Source of the DNA: a virus
Length of the DNA: 51,158 nt
Strand: one strand, 5' to 3'
Virus record (IMG/VR): IMGVR_UViG_3300032294_001048
Location: 1-51,158 of that record
A model generated the notes under the pieces. The model was not told the DNA's origin and made no database searches. It was given only the letters and a program-made list of their open reading frames with translations. Positions 34,895 to 42,229 of this stretch are shown here, in pieces (within the stretch, counting starts at the first letter, position 1; each line of letters begins with the position of its first letter). Position numbers and translations under genes: made by a program.

Positions 34895-35133
34895 GCGACA
34901 CGCCTGAGACGGATGCCATCGCCCACGCCGGGCTGGGTGAGTCGGCCTACATTTCTCAAATGACCGACAAAGCCCGGTCTCTCGAACGCGAGCGCGACGA
35001 GGCGCGGAATAGGCTTGCGGATGCGCTTCAAGAATTGGACTTGCGGACACTAGATTTTGAGCGCGTAAAAGCCGAGAGAGACGATCTGCGCGACAGACTC
35101 AACGAACTACTAAATAGACCAACATTAGTATGA
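34891..35133 (+). CDS. MSDTPETD-family coiled-coil protein (copy 2)
   Basis: ATG 34891 overlaps the previous stop. It has the same N-terminus and a longer heptad segment (L-E-R-E-R-D-E-A-R-N-R-L). Tandem placement suggests gene duplication. Confidence 0.65.
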   Translation: MSDTPETDAIAHAGLGESAYISQMTDKARSLERERDEARNRLADALQELDLRTLDFERVKAERDDLRDRLNELLNRPTLV

Positions 35134-35201
35134 ACAAATCGTCACTAATGGCGACACGCTGCTGTATATACATGCAACTCGCCAGAGGAGGAGAACTATG
35201 A
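35130..35201 (+). CDS. Possible 23-residue leader peptide
   Basis: A tiny frame overlaps both neighbours: its ATG overlaps the upstream stop, and its stop overlaps the ATG at 35198. Its last codons contain AGAGGAGGAG, the ribosome-binding site for the next gene, so translating it could control access to that site. Confidence 0.3.
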   Translation: MNKSSLMATRCCIYMQLARGGEL

Positions 35202-35452
35202 GCGAGAACCCTACAATCTTCGACGGCGAAGCTGGAACCTGCCTCGACTGCGGCTATCCCCTACAAGCTGTGCGTCCCGGCAAAGCACAATGCGATTACT
35301 GCGATCTCGTAGAGATGTATGAGGTGGAGCGTAGCGAGGTGCTACGCCTCCAGAAGAACATCGCCAAGCTACTAAAGATAAACAACGAACTTCAGGGGCT
35401 GCTGCACGAGCAGCGGGGAGTATTGTTGAACAATAAAGTTGACGAGGAATGA
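35198..35452 (+). CDS. Zinc-ribbon protein, 84 aa
   Basis: Two Cys pairs, C-L-D-C-G and C-D-Y-C-D, fit a zinc ribbon at residues about 15-36. A helical C-terminus follows. A strong AGGAGGAG site lies upstream. The palindrome at 35421 is inside the end of this gene. Confidence 0.65.
   Translation: MSENPTIFDGEAGTCLDCGYPLQAVRPGKAQCDYCDLVEMYEVERSEVLRLQKNIAKLLKINNELQGLLHEQRGVLLNNKVDEE
35421..35435. repeat. TATTGTT-G-AACAATA palindrome
   Basis: A perfect 15-nt inverted repeat, identical in arms to the one at 29307, lies near the end of the zinc-ribbon gene, 17 bases before its stop. Confidence 0.55.
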
Positions 35453-35620
35453 AGTAGTGCTACCTTGAACCTGTGCGGGGAACCGCGCCTCGGGGTGAGA
35501 GCCGAGTATAGAAGAAGCAAAATAAATTAACAAACAACATATATGATCCCTTGTGGAGGTTTCACTCTCACGCGTCAGTTGCCGCTTTGCTTCGCCTCTA
35601 CAAGGGATCGCCCTACCCAC
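35453..35620 (+). promoter_or_regulatory. Structured RNA leader of the replication genes
   Basis: This 168-base gap holds three helices. GTGCGG-GGAA-CCGCGC (35473-35488) closes with a GNRA tetraloop. CTCGG/CCGAG (35489-35506) follows directly. A 15-bp helix pairs 35545-35559 with 35595-35609 (one G-T wobble), with a 35-base loop. An A-rich linker (35515-35540) lies between. The right arm ends 11 bases before ATG 35621. The layout suggests a cis-acting regulatory RNA. No known riboswitch class is recognised. Confidence 0.6.
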
Positions 35621-35878
35621 ATGAAAAAGAGAATCCACAAATTACTTGATGAGTTTGTAGTCATTCCATTTGACCTTTTAAGGCATGAATGTCTTTCGCT
35701 TGAAGCTATCGGACTAGCCACCTACATCTGCTACCTTGATATGACCGAGATAGATAAATCTTCGGCGACTATCCAGCTTTGGAAACGAGTTGAAGATTAT
35801 AGCTGTCGAGGGGCTTACGATGAATTAGTCCGCAAAGAAATAATAGACGATGTTCTTGGAGGACTGAGCCATGAGTGA
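35621..35878 (+). CDS. Winged-helix-like protein, 85 aa
   Basis: I choose ATG 35621 (M-K-K-R-I-H-K-L-L) because the alternative ATG 35543 would place the hairpin in coding sequence. The remainder (F-D-L-L-R-H-E, Y-D-E-L-V-R-K-E-I-I-D) fits a small winged-helix domain. It overlaps the larger replication protein gene. Confidence 0.5.
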   Translation: MKKRIHKLLDEFVVIPFDLLRHECLSLEAIGLATYICYLDMTEIDKSSATIQLWKRVEDYSCRGAYDELVRKEIIDDVLGGLSHE

Positions 35879-36854
35879 GGTTAACCAAAAGGTATTTAAG
35901 GGCGTATGGATTCCGTATGAAGTGTGGAAACTAGATGCATTAACTTGGATGGAAAAGTGCCTGTGGGCCGAGATAAGCTTCCTTGGAACAGAGGAAAGGC
36001 CATGCTTCGCCAGCAATGCGTATCTCGCTGATGTCTTCAAAAGCACAGAGTCAAGCATATCAAACATGATCTCGCGGTTGAAGAAATACGAGATGATTAA
36101 ATACATCTCCAACGACGGGCGATCTCGCCAGATGATCGCTGTTATTCCTTCAATAAAACCGCAAAAAATTATCCGCAAAGGCAAATGCATGAGTGAACCC
36201 AGCCTTCACGCATGCGTGAACCCAGACTTCACGCAGGAGTGCAACATAGATACTAGATTAGTTACTAAAGGAGATAACCCCCTTACCCCCTTAAACAAAG
36301 AGATCGCTAATGCGAATGATTCTGAACCAGCGAAAGAGGCATCGTTATCCGTAGCGAGTAAAGAAACCCCACCTGCTGACGCAGCGAAACGACCCTCCCC
36401 CGATTGCGCAGCCCCCCTCCCAGAACTGGAGGCGAACAAGACGAAGGTCAACCAGATGTTCCGCCGCAGGGACAACACGGTATGGAGCGACAAAGAGCGA
36501 AAGGCTCTGGAGAACACGCTCGGCACAACGGAGGAGGAATGGGAAACGCTAATCGAATACTACTCGCATGCTGGTGAGGAGGGATACTACTGCCGGACTG
36601 CGCCGCTGACAGCGATGAATAACTGGGCTGGCGAGATCGACAAGGCGAAGCTGGACAGAAAGAAGAAGTCTGCCAAGTCTCCCGCCTCAAGCGAGACGAA
36701 CAAACTCGGGGGCGGTATCGCCGGACGGGAGGACGAGTTCTGGACGTGGGTTCACAGCAAGCGACCTTGGGAAGAGCGCAGGCCCGTTCGTGCCGTGCCG
36801 GAGGAGTGGGTGTGGGACTTCCTCAACGGAACGAAGGACGAGGATTTATTCTGA
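35871..36854 (+). CDS. Replication initiator-type winged-helix protein
   Basis: The 327-residue protein has an N-terminal winged-helix region (W-M-E-K-C-L-W-A-E-I, N-A-Y-L-A-D-V-F, I-S-N-M-I-S-R-L-K-K-Y), then a long Pro/Ser/Lys-rich linker and a C-terminal basic/aromatic region. This is the layout of phage O-type replication initiators. The gene follows a possible paralogue of its N-terminal part. The call is by architecture. Confidence 0.6.
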   Translation: MSEVNQKVFKGVWIPYEVWKLDALTWMEKCLWAEISFLGTEERPCFASNAYLADVFKSTESSISNMISRLKKYEMIKYISNDGRSRQMIAVIPSIKPQKIIRKGKCMSEPSLHACVNPDFTQECNIDTRLVTKGDNPLTPLNKEIANANDSEPAKEASLSVASKETPPADAAKRPSPDCAAPLPELEANKTKVNQMFRRRDNTVWSDKERKALENTLGTTEEEWETLIEYYSHAGEEGYYCRTAPLTAMNNWAGEIDKAKLDRKKKSAKSPASSETNKLGGGIAGREDEFWTWVHSKRPWEERRPVRAVPEEWVWDFLNGTKDEDLF

Positions 36855-36879
36855 CAAACAACAAACAAACAACAAACAA

Positions 36880-38112
36880 ATGAAAGGACAAACAAATGTG
36901 GATAATACCATCACAACTCTTGAATTCTGCGCCGGATATGGCGGCATTGGACTTGGCCTCAAAAACATCTTTGGCGAACGACTGCGATGCCTCGCATATT
37001 GTGAGCTTGAGGGGTTTGCTCAAGCCAATCTCATCAGTAAAATGGAAAAAGGACTCTTGGATGTCGCACCTCTTTGGAACGATCTTAAGACCTTCCCTTA
37101 CGGAAAATTTCACGGACTGGTGGACATCCTCATTGCAGGATACCCTTGCCAATCGTTCTCTGCCGCAGGAAAGCGAGCAGGTAAAGATGACCCAAGACAC
37201 CTCTGGCCTTGGATCGCAGACGGAATTCGCGTTCTTCGACCAAGAGCCTGCTTCCTCGAAAATGTCGAAGGACACATTTCGTTGGGACTCTCCACAGTCG
37301 TTAGCGATCTGGAAGAGTTGGGTTACAAGGTGTCGTGGGGAATATTCTCTGCGAGTGAAGTCGGGGCGCCTCACCAGCGGAAGCGAGTTTTTATCTTGGC
37401 CCACCGCAGCGGCGAGGGATTTCAAGGGCGAGAGTGGATCGGGCAGACAAGAACGCAAGGGGAATCCAGCGGACACGCTACCGAATGCAGTAGCTCAATG
37501 GCCAACTCCGCAGACTGGAGAGGCGAAGGTTTGCATGACTGGAACGCAGAACCAGAGAATGCTATCCCACGCTGTGCATGGCCCAGCCGCCCCAGCGAAC
37601 TGGTCAACGCCGAACACAATGGACACGCTGCCACCAAAGTCGCCGGAGGGCATTCAACGAGTGCTGACCCACGATGGGCGCAAGAATCGGAAGTCCACAG
37701 GCAATCTTCGGGAGGATGTAGTTCAATTTGGCCCAGCCGCCCCGGCCAACCACAATACGCATGGGAGCCGCCAAGGGTGGTGGGGAACTCCAGCAGCCAA
37801 CGATGCGAACAAGACTCCGCATTGCGAGGTGAACAGCAATCAAGCGGGACTAGCGAAGAGTGTGGGGCTGGAGTTGCAGAAAAACCAGACGGGAAAATTG
37901 AACGGACAATGGGTTACACAATTGATGGGACTTCCGATGGGCTGGGTTACGCCGAGTTGTCCAGCCTCTGTGATTCGGAACTGGCCGAGATTCGTGAGTG
38001 GATGGTTAAGTGCGACAATCGCACCGACGAACTCCGACTCTTGGGCAACGGAGTCGTGCCAGCCACCGCCGAACGAGCTTTTCGAGTGCTGATGGAGGAA
38101 CTGCTAAAATAA
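36880..38112 (+). CDS. DNA (cytosine-5)-methyltransferase
   Basis: ATG 36880 follows an ACAAAC-rich leader. The 410-residue protein has motif I (F-C-A-G-Y-G-G-I-G), motif IV (G-Y-P-C-Q-S-F, catalytic Cys), motif VI (F-L-E-N-V-E), motif VIII (Q-R-K-R-V) and motifs IX-X (R-L-L-G-N-G-V-V-P). The middle 190 residues, normally the target-recognition domain, are unusually Ser/Gly/Pro-rich because a second gene shares the bases. It would methylate phage DNA against restriction. Confidence 0.88.
   Translation: MKGQTNVDNTITTLEFCAGYGGIGLGLKNIFGERLRCLAYCELEGFAQANLISKMEKGLLDVAPLWNDLKTFPYGKFHGLVDILIAGYPCQSFSAAGKRAGKDDPRHLWPWIADGIRVLRPRACFLENVEGHISLGLSTVVSDLEELGYKVSWGIFSASEVGAPHQRKRVFILAHRSGEGFQGREWIGQTRTQGESSGHATECSSSMANSADWRGEGLHDWNAEPENAIPRCAWPSRPSELVNAEHNGHAATKVAGGHSTSADPRWAQESEVHRQSSGGCSSIWPSRPGQPQYAWEPPRVVGNSSSQRCEQDSALRGEQQSSGTSEECGAGVAEKPDGKIERTMGYTIDGTSDGLGYAELSSLCDSELAEIREWMVKCDNRTDELRLLGNGVVPATAERAFRVLMEELLK
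36896..38092 (+). CDS. Overprinted protein in +1 frame of the methyltransferase
   Basis: ATG 36896 opens a 398-codon frame nested almost wholly inside the methyltransferase. The product carries recurring W-P-T-P/W-S-T-P/W-G-T-P words (near W-P-T-A-A-A-R-D-F, W-P-T-P-Q-T-G-E) and other ordered segments. Proteins with this WPTP pattern are, from memory, a recurrent family that overlaps methyltransferases in phages and bacteria. The lack of stops over 1.2 kb and the protein-like order argue that it is real. Its function is unknown; an anti-restriction or regulatory role is a guess. Confidence 0.6.
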   Translation: MWIIPSQLLNSAPDMAALDLASKTSLANDCDASHIVSLRGLLKPISSVKWKKDSWMSHLFGTILRPSLTENFTDWWTSSLQDTLANRSLPQESEQVKMTQDTSGLGSQTEFAFFDQEPASSKMSKDTFRWDSPQSLAIWKSWVTRCRGEYSLRVKSGRLTSGSEFLSWPTAAARDFKGESGSGRQERKGNPADTLPNAVAQWPTPQTGEAKVCMTGTQNQRMLSHAVHGPAAPANWSTPNTMDTLPPKSPEGIQRVLTHDGRKNRKSTGNLREDVVQFGPAAPANHNTHGSRQGWWGTPAANDANKTPHCEVNSNQAGLAKSVGLELQKNQTGKLNGQWVTQLMGLPMGWVTPSCPASVIRNWPRFVSGWLSATIAPTNSDSWATESCQPPPNELFEC

Positions 38113-38115
38113 TTT

Positions 38116-38143
38116 TTGACAGCACAACACGGCAGCATAGAAT
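38116..38143 (+). promoter_or_regulatory. Sigma-70-type promoter
   Basis: A perfect TTGACA (38116-38121) and TAGAAT (38138-38143, 5/6) are 16 bases apart. The predicted start is about two bases before ATG 38152, as with the promoter at 14534, so the transcript would be nearly leaderless. CCCC follows the -10 box in both. Confidence 0.65.
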
Positions 38144-38151
38144 AGACCCCG

Positions 38152-38451
38152 ATGAAAAAAACCAAACCGAAACCTACCGAAAGGTGGTTCGCAGTAGACG
38201 CAGACGGCTGGCTCCAGTCAGCAGTCGAAGAAACCGAGCAGTTGTGGGACGAGACGCTTGTCATCGGCCCCTGCAAGAGTCTCGGGCAACTCAAAGACGC
38301 GATCAAAGACTGTGCCGAAGTAGAGGGCATGGCAGACGGACGCTTCTTTATTGTTAAACAAGAAACCACCCTCTCGCTCCAGCCTGCGACAACATACAGA
38401 TTCATCGAGGATGCGGTGTTGAAATACAAGGAGGACGGCGATGAAGAATAA
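38152..38451 (+). CDS. Hypothetical protein, 99 aa
   Basis: The frame starts directly after the promoter. It is acidic overall, with E-R-W-F-A-V-D-A-D-G-W and R-F-F-I-V-K-Q-E. A short TTGTTAAACAA palindrome lies at 38351-38361. No family is recognised. Confidence 0.6.
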   Translation: MKKTKPKPTERWFAVDADGWLQSAVEETEQLWDETLVIGPCKSLGQLKDAIKDCAEVEGMADGRFFIVKQETTLSLQPATTYRFIEDAVLKYKEDGDEE

Positions 38452-38578
38452 GTTCACATCTATCGCAGCCCTCGTCCTGTCGCTGGGATTCTTCTTAGCG
38501 GTGGGCTGGTATTGGAGCAAGGCGAGTCAGCCGGACTTCGACCTGTGCCCGCTGTGCAACGAGGAGGTAAAGCGATGA
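38441..38578 (+). CDS. Membrane-anchored CxxC protein, 45 aa
   Basis: One N-terminal helix (I-A-A-L-V-L-S-L-G-F-F-L-A-V-G) is followed by C-P-L-C. The combination could be a redox or metal-binding accessory. Both ends overlap neighbours. Confidence 0.45.
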   Translation: MKNKFTSIAALVLSLGFFLAVGWYWSKASQPDFDLCPLCNEEVKR

Positions 38579-38853
38579 CAAGCTCCACTTCAGGTTCGGA
38601 TGATTGTGTCGGAATTACATGGTCTCCACTAGGAGATCATTACGGTGTCGCTACTGGTGGATGCAAAAAGGGTTTCACTGATAAATGGAATTACTGTCAA
38701 GAAACTGGACTTTCATTTATCAAATATGCTGGCACATATACATTGGGAGACTCCAATAGCGGATTTCAAATAGGACTGACTCGCAAACCAAGCTGGTTCC
38801 ACAGATTCTTTATGAGGATTTGCCTTGGATGGAATTGGGAGGACACGAAATGA
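38575..38853 (+). CDS. Hypothetical protein, 92 aa
   Basis: ATG 38575 overlaps the previous stop, with AGGAGG upstream. The protein is Gly/aromatic-rich (G-I-T-W-S-P-L-G) and has several Cys. It may be extracytoplasmic or a small beta protein. Confidence 0.5.
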   Translation: MTSSTSGSDDCVGITWSPLGDHYGVATGGCKKGFTDKWNYCQETGLSFIKYAGTYTLGDSNSGFQIGLTRKPSWFHRFFMRICLGWNWEDTK

Positions 38854-39077
38854 AAACAATAAACGACGGAGGCCCAGCGTTTCCGAAATCAATAGACGGA
38901 ACTCGCGGGATGTCTTTACGAGATTGGTTCGCTGGGAACATAATCCAAGGCATGTTTGCAAACCCATCTTTGTTGAAAGAAGACGGAACACTCAGAGCGT
39001 TCAGAGAAACGAATTTTTCAGTAGCATTCCAAGCGGCTGACGCAATGCTGGCTGCACGAAACGAGGGCGCGAAATGA
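38850..39077 (+). CDS. Common small phage protein, 75 aa
   Basis: The sequence N-D-G-G-P-A-F-P, then G-M-S-L-R-D-W-F-A-G and A-D-A-M-L-A-A-R, matches a widespread phage/prophage family of unknown role. GGAGG precedes the ATG. Confidence 0.65.
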   Translation: MKTINDGGPAFPKSIDGTRGMSLRDWFAGNIIQGMFANPSLLKEDGTLRAFRETNFSVAFQAADAMLAARNEGAK

Positions 39078-39244
39078 TTCATGTCACTCCAATAAATGAT
39101 GAAATGGAACACCTTGATAGCAAGGATTGCTGGTGCGAACCGACCATTGATTGGACTCACGCAGAAGCCATTTGCACACACAACGCAGCGGATTACCGCG
39201 AGCTAATTGAGCAGGCTGAAAAAATAAAGGAGGACATGAAATGA
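39074..39244 (+). CDS. Small conserved phage protein, 56 aa
   Basis: It has H-V-T-P-I-N-D-E, C-W-C-E-P and H-N-A-A-D-Y-R, a pattern seen in a recurring phage family. Cys and His could bind a metal. Overlaps at both ends. Confidence 0.55.
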   Translation: MIHVTPINDEMEHLDSKDCWCEPTIDWTHAEAICTHNAADYRELIEQAEKIKEDMK

Positions 39245-39495
39245 GCGACACACCGGAGACAGATTGGGTTTCTTCGATTGAAGGAAACTGGGACACTAAA
39301 GCATTGAGAATGACTGATTTTGCTAGAAAATTGGAGCGCGAGCGAGATGTGGAGATGAAGCGATCCGCCAAGCTACGTAAAGTTTCTTTGCGAGCAATTG
39401 AACTTTGCGAATTTATGGATGAAGAAAACGATAAAAATGGAGTAGCACTTCAACTGCGAATGGACATTGAACAACTAAAGAAGAAAACAAAATGA
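39241..39495 (+). CDS. MSDTPETD-family coiled-coil protein (copy 3)
   Basis: It begins M-S-D-T-P-E-T-D-W. AAGGAGG lies upstream. Compared with the copies at 34562 and 34891, the N-terminal nine residues are conserved and the coil has diverged. Confidence 0.65.
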   Translation: MSDTPETDWVSSIEGNWDTKALRMTDFARKLERERDVEMKRSAKLRKVSLRAIELCEFMDEENDKNGVALQLRMDIEQLKKKTK

Positions 39496-39770
39496 ACGAA
39501 ACGATAGAAACAAATACACATTCTTTGCTTACAGATGCGCAATTAGAGATAGCGGCAAGAAAATATTGTGAGATTGCTGGGATTAATCCTGACGAACAAG
39601 TGGGGCACGGCGCAGAACCAGATGAAAACGGATATGTTTTTGCAGTAATGCTCTACTCGCCACGATGGAAAAGAGTTGCGACAGAAATCGCGCGCTATGA
39701 CATCGTAAGGGTCTGTATCGCTTTTGCGCAGCGTGAAGTTCCTACGATCTGTGAGGAGGCAAGGCAATGA
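39492..39770 (+). CDS. Hypothetical protein, 92 aa
   Basis: A predominantly helical, acidic protein ends at the exonuclease start. Motif-like R-V-C-I-A-F-A-Q-R. No family. Confidence 0.5.
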   Translation: MNETIETNTHSLLTDAQLEIAARKYCEIAGINPDEQVGHGAEPDENGYVFAVMLYSPRWKRVATEIARYDIVRVCIAFAQREVPTICEEARQ

Positions 39771-40522
39771 AAGAATCAGGACACTACTACGCAGCAGACG
39801 GAGCGGCGGTATTTGAGGTGCCGAACAAAAGCAAGGGTGGTATGCGCCCGACAACTCTGAAAGATTGTAGATCGCTAAATCTTTATCCTTCAGTAACTAC
39901 CGTGATGAAGGTCATGGCATCGCCGGAACTGGATCGCTGGAAGCAGCAACAAGTTCTCCTTGCGAGTCTCACCCTGCCCCGCAACTCCGAAGAAAGCGAC
40001 GAAGACTACTGCTCCCGCATCATCGAAGACGCGTTCAGACAGGTGCAGGACGCAGCCGATCTGGGGACGAACATCCACAAGGCTCTGGAGCAACACTTCC
40101 AAGGCGACTTCTACGACCAATCGATGGAAGAATACATCGCTCCCGTGAAGAAGTGGGCCGAGCATAACCGCATCAAGTTCCTCAAGCACGAGCTTCGCCT
40201 TGTGAACAAAGAGATCGGGTATGCCGGAACGACGGACGCCTTGATCGAGAAGGACGGGGTGCTGCACATACTTGATTTCAAGAGCCGGAAGACCAAGCCA
40301 GATTTCGACATTAAGCCGTGGAGCAAGGAGCCAATGCAGATCGCAGCCTACGCGAAGATCGTCGGCGCACCCAGAGGAGTAAACGTCTACATCAGCACCA
40401 CCGAACCCGGCAGGATCGGCGAGGCGTGGTATGACGAGGCTACACTGACCAGCGAATACGAGGCATTCACCCACGTCGTGGCGCTGTGGCAACACGCGAA
40501 CAAATACACGCCGCCTAAATAA
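39767..40522 (+). CDS. PD-(D/E)XK exonuclease
   Basis: The 251-residue protein has, in the middle, G-T-T-D-A-L-I and L-H-I-L-D-F-K-S-R-K, the acidic and lysine motifs of RecB/Cas4-type nucleases. It couples to the ERF annealing gene just downstream and AGGAGG precedes its ATG. The pair forms a red-like recombination module. Confidence 0.78.
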   Translation: MKESGHYYAADGAAVFEVPNKSKGGMRPTTLKDCRSLNLYPSVTTVMKVMASPELDRWKQQQVLLASLTLPRNSEESDEDYCSRIIEDAFRQVQDAADLGTNIHKALEQHFQGDFYDQSMEEYIAPVKKWAEHNRIKFLKHELRLVNKEIGYAGTTDALIEKDGVLHILDFKSRKTKPDFDIKPWSKEPMQIAAYAKIVGAPRGVNVYISTTEPGRIGEAWYDEATLTSEYEAFTHVVALWQHANKYTPPK

Positions 40523-40524
40523 TT

Positions 40525-40707
40525 ATGGAAAAAGAACTAAACGAAATGACACCCGATGAACTCCGCAAAGAACTCAAGTCGATTGGTCGCAGGCTCAAGT
40601 CCGCGCTCAAGCAAAGAGATGACTGGGCGCTCAAGTATGCGAAGGTCATGTCCCAAAAAAATGAAAATATTTCTTGCTCCACCCAGCAGATCGCAGTAGA
40701 ACAGTAA
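40525..40707 (+). CDS. Small charged protein, 60 aa
   Basis: A Lys/Glu-rich helical protein (L-R-K-E-L-K-S-I-G-R-R-L) lies between exonuclease and annealing protein. It may be an accessory of the pair. Confidence 0.5.
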   Translation: MEKELNEMTPDELRKELKSIGRRLKSALKQRDDWALKYAKVMSQKNENISCSTQQIAVEQ

Positions 40708-40712
40708 TCGTG

Positions 40713-41438
40713 ATGAACACACAATCAGAAAACATAGCAGAACTCGCGGCTGCGCTTGCCAAAGCACAGACCGAAATGGGCGGTGTCCATAGGGATGCCG
40801 CGAACCCCTATTATAAGTCCTCATACTGCACTCTCGCCAACGTGTGGGAGACTGTGAAGCCAGCCCTTACAAAGCACGGACTATCTGTAGTGCAGATGCC
40901 CGGCTCCGACGAGCGGGGCTACTACGTGCAAACTCAACTCATGCACGGATCGGGCCAATGGATTCGCTCTACCACCTACATGAAGCCCGCGAAGGAAGAC
41001 CCGCAAGGCATCGGTTCGCTCATCAGTTACGCCCGCCGCTACGCCCTCCAAGCGATGGTTATGGCCTGCCCTGATGACGATGACGGAGAGGCTGCAATGG
41101 GACGCCCACAAGGAAAGCACAATGCTGCGCCTACAAAGCCCGTAGAATCGTCCAAACCTGTCCAGAAGGTAGAGACAGCGGAAGCCCCAGCTAAAGAAGC
41201 CACAGGTAAGCGTTTCAACGGCGAGAACCACAAGGCACTTTTCGAGCAACTAATACAGGAGGATATAACTCCCGACGAGTTTCTCGCAACGAGTAAATGG
41301 CAGAAGGACGAACGTGTCCCCGCCAAAGCCAACGACTTCTTCCGCATGTCAGACACAACCTCGGCGGCGTTCCTCGCGGATGGGATCGCCAAAATAAAAG
41401 CAGACGTGATCGCCTATCGTGCGGTTGCACAACCCTAA
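40713..41438 (+). CDS. ERF-family single-strand annealing protein
   Basis: ATG 40713. The 241-residue protein contains the ERF signatures: A-K-A-Q-T-E-M, Y-C-T-L-A-N-V, G-L-S-V-V-Q, H-G-S-G-Q-W-I, S-Y-A-R-R-Y-A-L and D-D-D-D-G. The C-terminal part is Lys/Glu/Pro-rich. It anneals single strands for recombination, acting with the upstream exonuclease. Confidence 0.85.
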   Translation: MNTQSENIAELAAALAKAQTEMGGVHRDAANPYYKSSYCTLANVWETVKPALTKHGLSVVQMPGSDERGYYVQTQLMHGSGQWIRSTTYMKPAKEDPQGIGSLISYARRYALQAMVMACPDDDDGEAAMGRPQGKHNAAPTKPVESSKPVQKVETAEAPAKEATGKRFNGENHKALFEQLIQEDITPDEFLATSKWQKDERVPAKANDFFRMSDTTSAAFLADGIAKIKADVIAYRAVAQP

Positions 41439-41446
41439 CAAATACA

Positions 41447-41671
41447 ATGGCATTCGATAATACAGACAGGGGAATTCTCTTCCCGAAGAAAGACAAGAAA
41501 AGCGAGAAGCAGCCGGACTATGACGGCAAGATCAACGTGGGCGGCAAAGACTACGCCCTCGCAGGGTGGAAGAAGACTTCCCAGAAGGGCGCGACATTCC
41601 TCTCGCTCAAGATCAGCGAGGCTAAGGTTGTCGTGAACGGACAACGAGTCGATTCGGACAACGATTTCTGA
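41447..41671 (+). CDS. DUF736-like small protein, 74 aa
   Basis: G-K-I-N-V-G-G-K-D-Y-A-L-A-G-W-K-K and A-T-F-L-S-L-K-I recall the DUF736 family seen near recombination genes. It has a basic N-terminus. It may bind single-stranded DNA, which is inferred only from location. Confidence 0.5.
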   Translation: MAFDNTDRGILFPKKDKKSEKQPDYDGKINVGGKDYALAGWKKTSQKGATFLSLKISEAKVVVNGQRVDSDNDF

Positions 41672-41720
41672 GGGGCAAGCGGGGCGGGAGACTCCCCTAA
41701 TCCCGTCCCGCACATCAGAT

Positions 41721-41999
41721 ATGGGATACTTGTTACTCGCAAAGCCCGTCAACTCGACGGAGTGGACATACGGAAAGTGGTTCTCTACCCACGGCGAGGC
41801 CCAGTTCTGGGTTCATACCATCCCAGCCGGAACTTATTCATACAAGATCATGGAGATAAACGAGAACCTTTTAAAAGAAAAAGACTCGGGGACAAATGTT
41901 CCTGAGGCAAAACCCAAGTTTACGGAGGATGACGATATCCCGAGCGAGGTTATCACACCGCAGTGCAACTTGGACGAGGAGTGCGAATCATGCCAGTGA
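41721..41999 (+). CDS. Hypothetical protein, 92 aa
   Basis: Beta-rich first half (Y-L-L-L-A-K-P-V) and an acidic end with C-E-S-C. The start follows a 49-base gap. The next ATG is inside its end. Confidence 0.5.
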   Translation: MGYLLLAKPVNSTEWTYGKWFSTHGEAQFWVHTIPAGTYSYKIMEINENLLKEKDSGTNVPEAKPKFTEDDDIPSEVITPQCNLDEECESCQ

Positions 42000-42196
42000 A
42001 AAAAAGAAACACATCCGTGGCTAAGAAGCTACAGGAACCTACCCACTACGTAGGGTTCCAGATGCCAGTAGCACTATACAAACACTACCAGCGAGCCTGC
42101 GCCGAGAATCGCAGAAGTCTCTCATCCGAGATCATTTGCACATTAGAGAAACGTGCAGAGAAGGAAGGCTACGAGCGTGACATTAACGTGGAGTAG
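41990..42196 (+). CDS. Ribbon-helix-helix (Arc-like) repressor
   Basis: The 68-residue protein has a basic N-terminus (V-K-K-R-N), a beta strand (V-G-F-Q-M-P-V), helix Y-K-H-Y-Q-R-A-C-A-E-N and R-R-S-L-S-S-E-I-I-C-T-L-E. This matches Arc/MetJ-type repressors, which bind operators as dimers. It sits immediately upstream of a sigma-54-like promoter and may regulate it. Confidence 0.75.
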   Translation: MPVKKRNTSVAKKLQEPTHYVGFQMPVALYKHYQRACAENRRSLSSEIICTLEKRAEKEGYERDINVE

Positions 42197-42199
42197 AAC

Positions 42200-42216
42200 T
42201 TGGCACGGCATTTGCT
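42200..42216 (+). promoter_or_regulatory. Sigma-54-type promoter
   Basis: TTGGCACG at 42200-42207 and TTTGC plus T at 42212-42216 match the -24/-12 consensus (TGGCACG, N4, TTGCW) with GG and GC 10 bases apart. The start would be near 42227, three bases before ATG 42230. A TATAAC word overlaps its end, so a non-sigma-54 reading remains possible, but its spacing to TTGGCA is only 10. Confidence 0.55.
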
Positions 42217-42229
42217 ATAACGAATTTTG

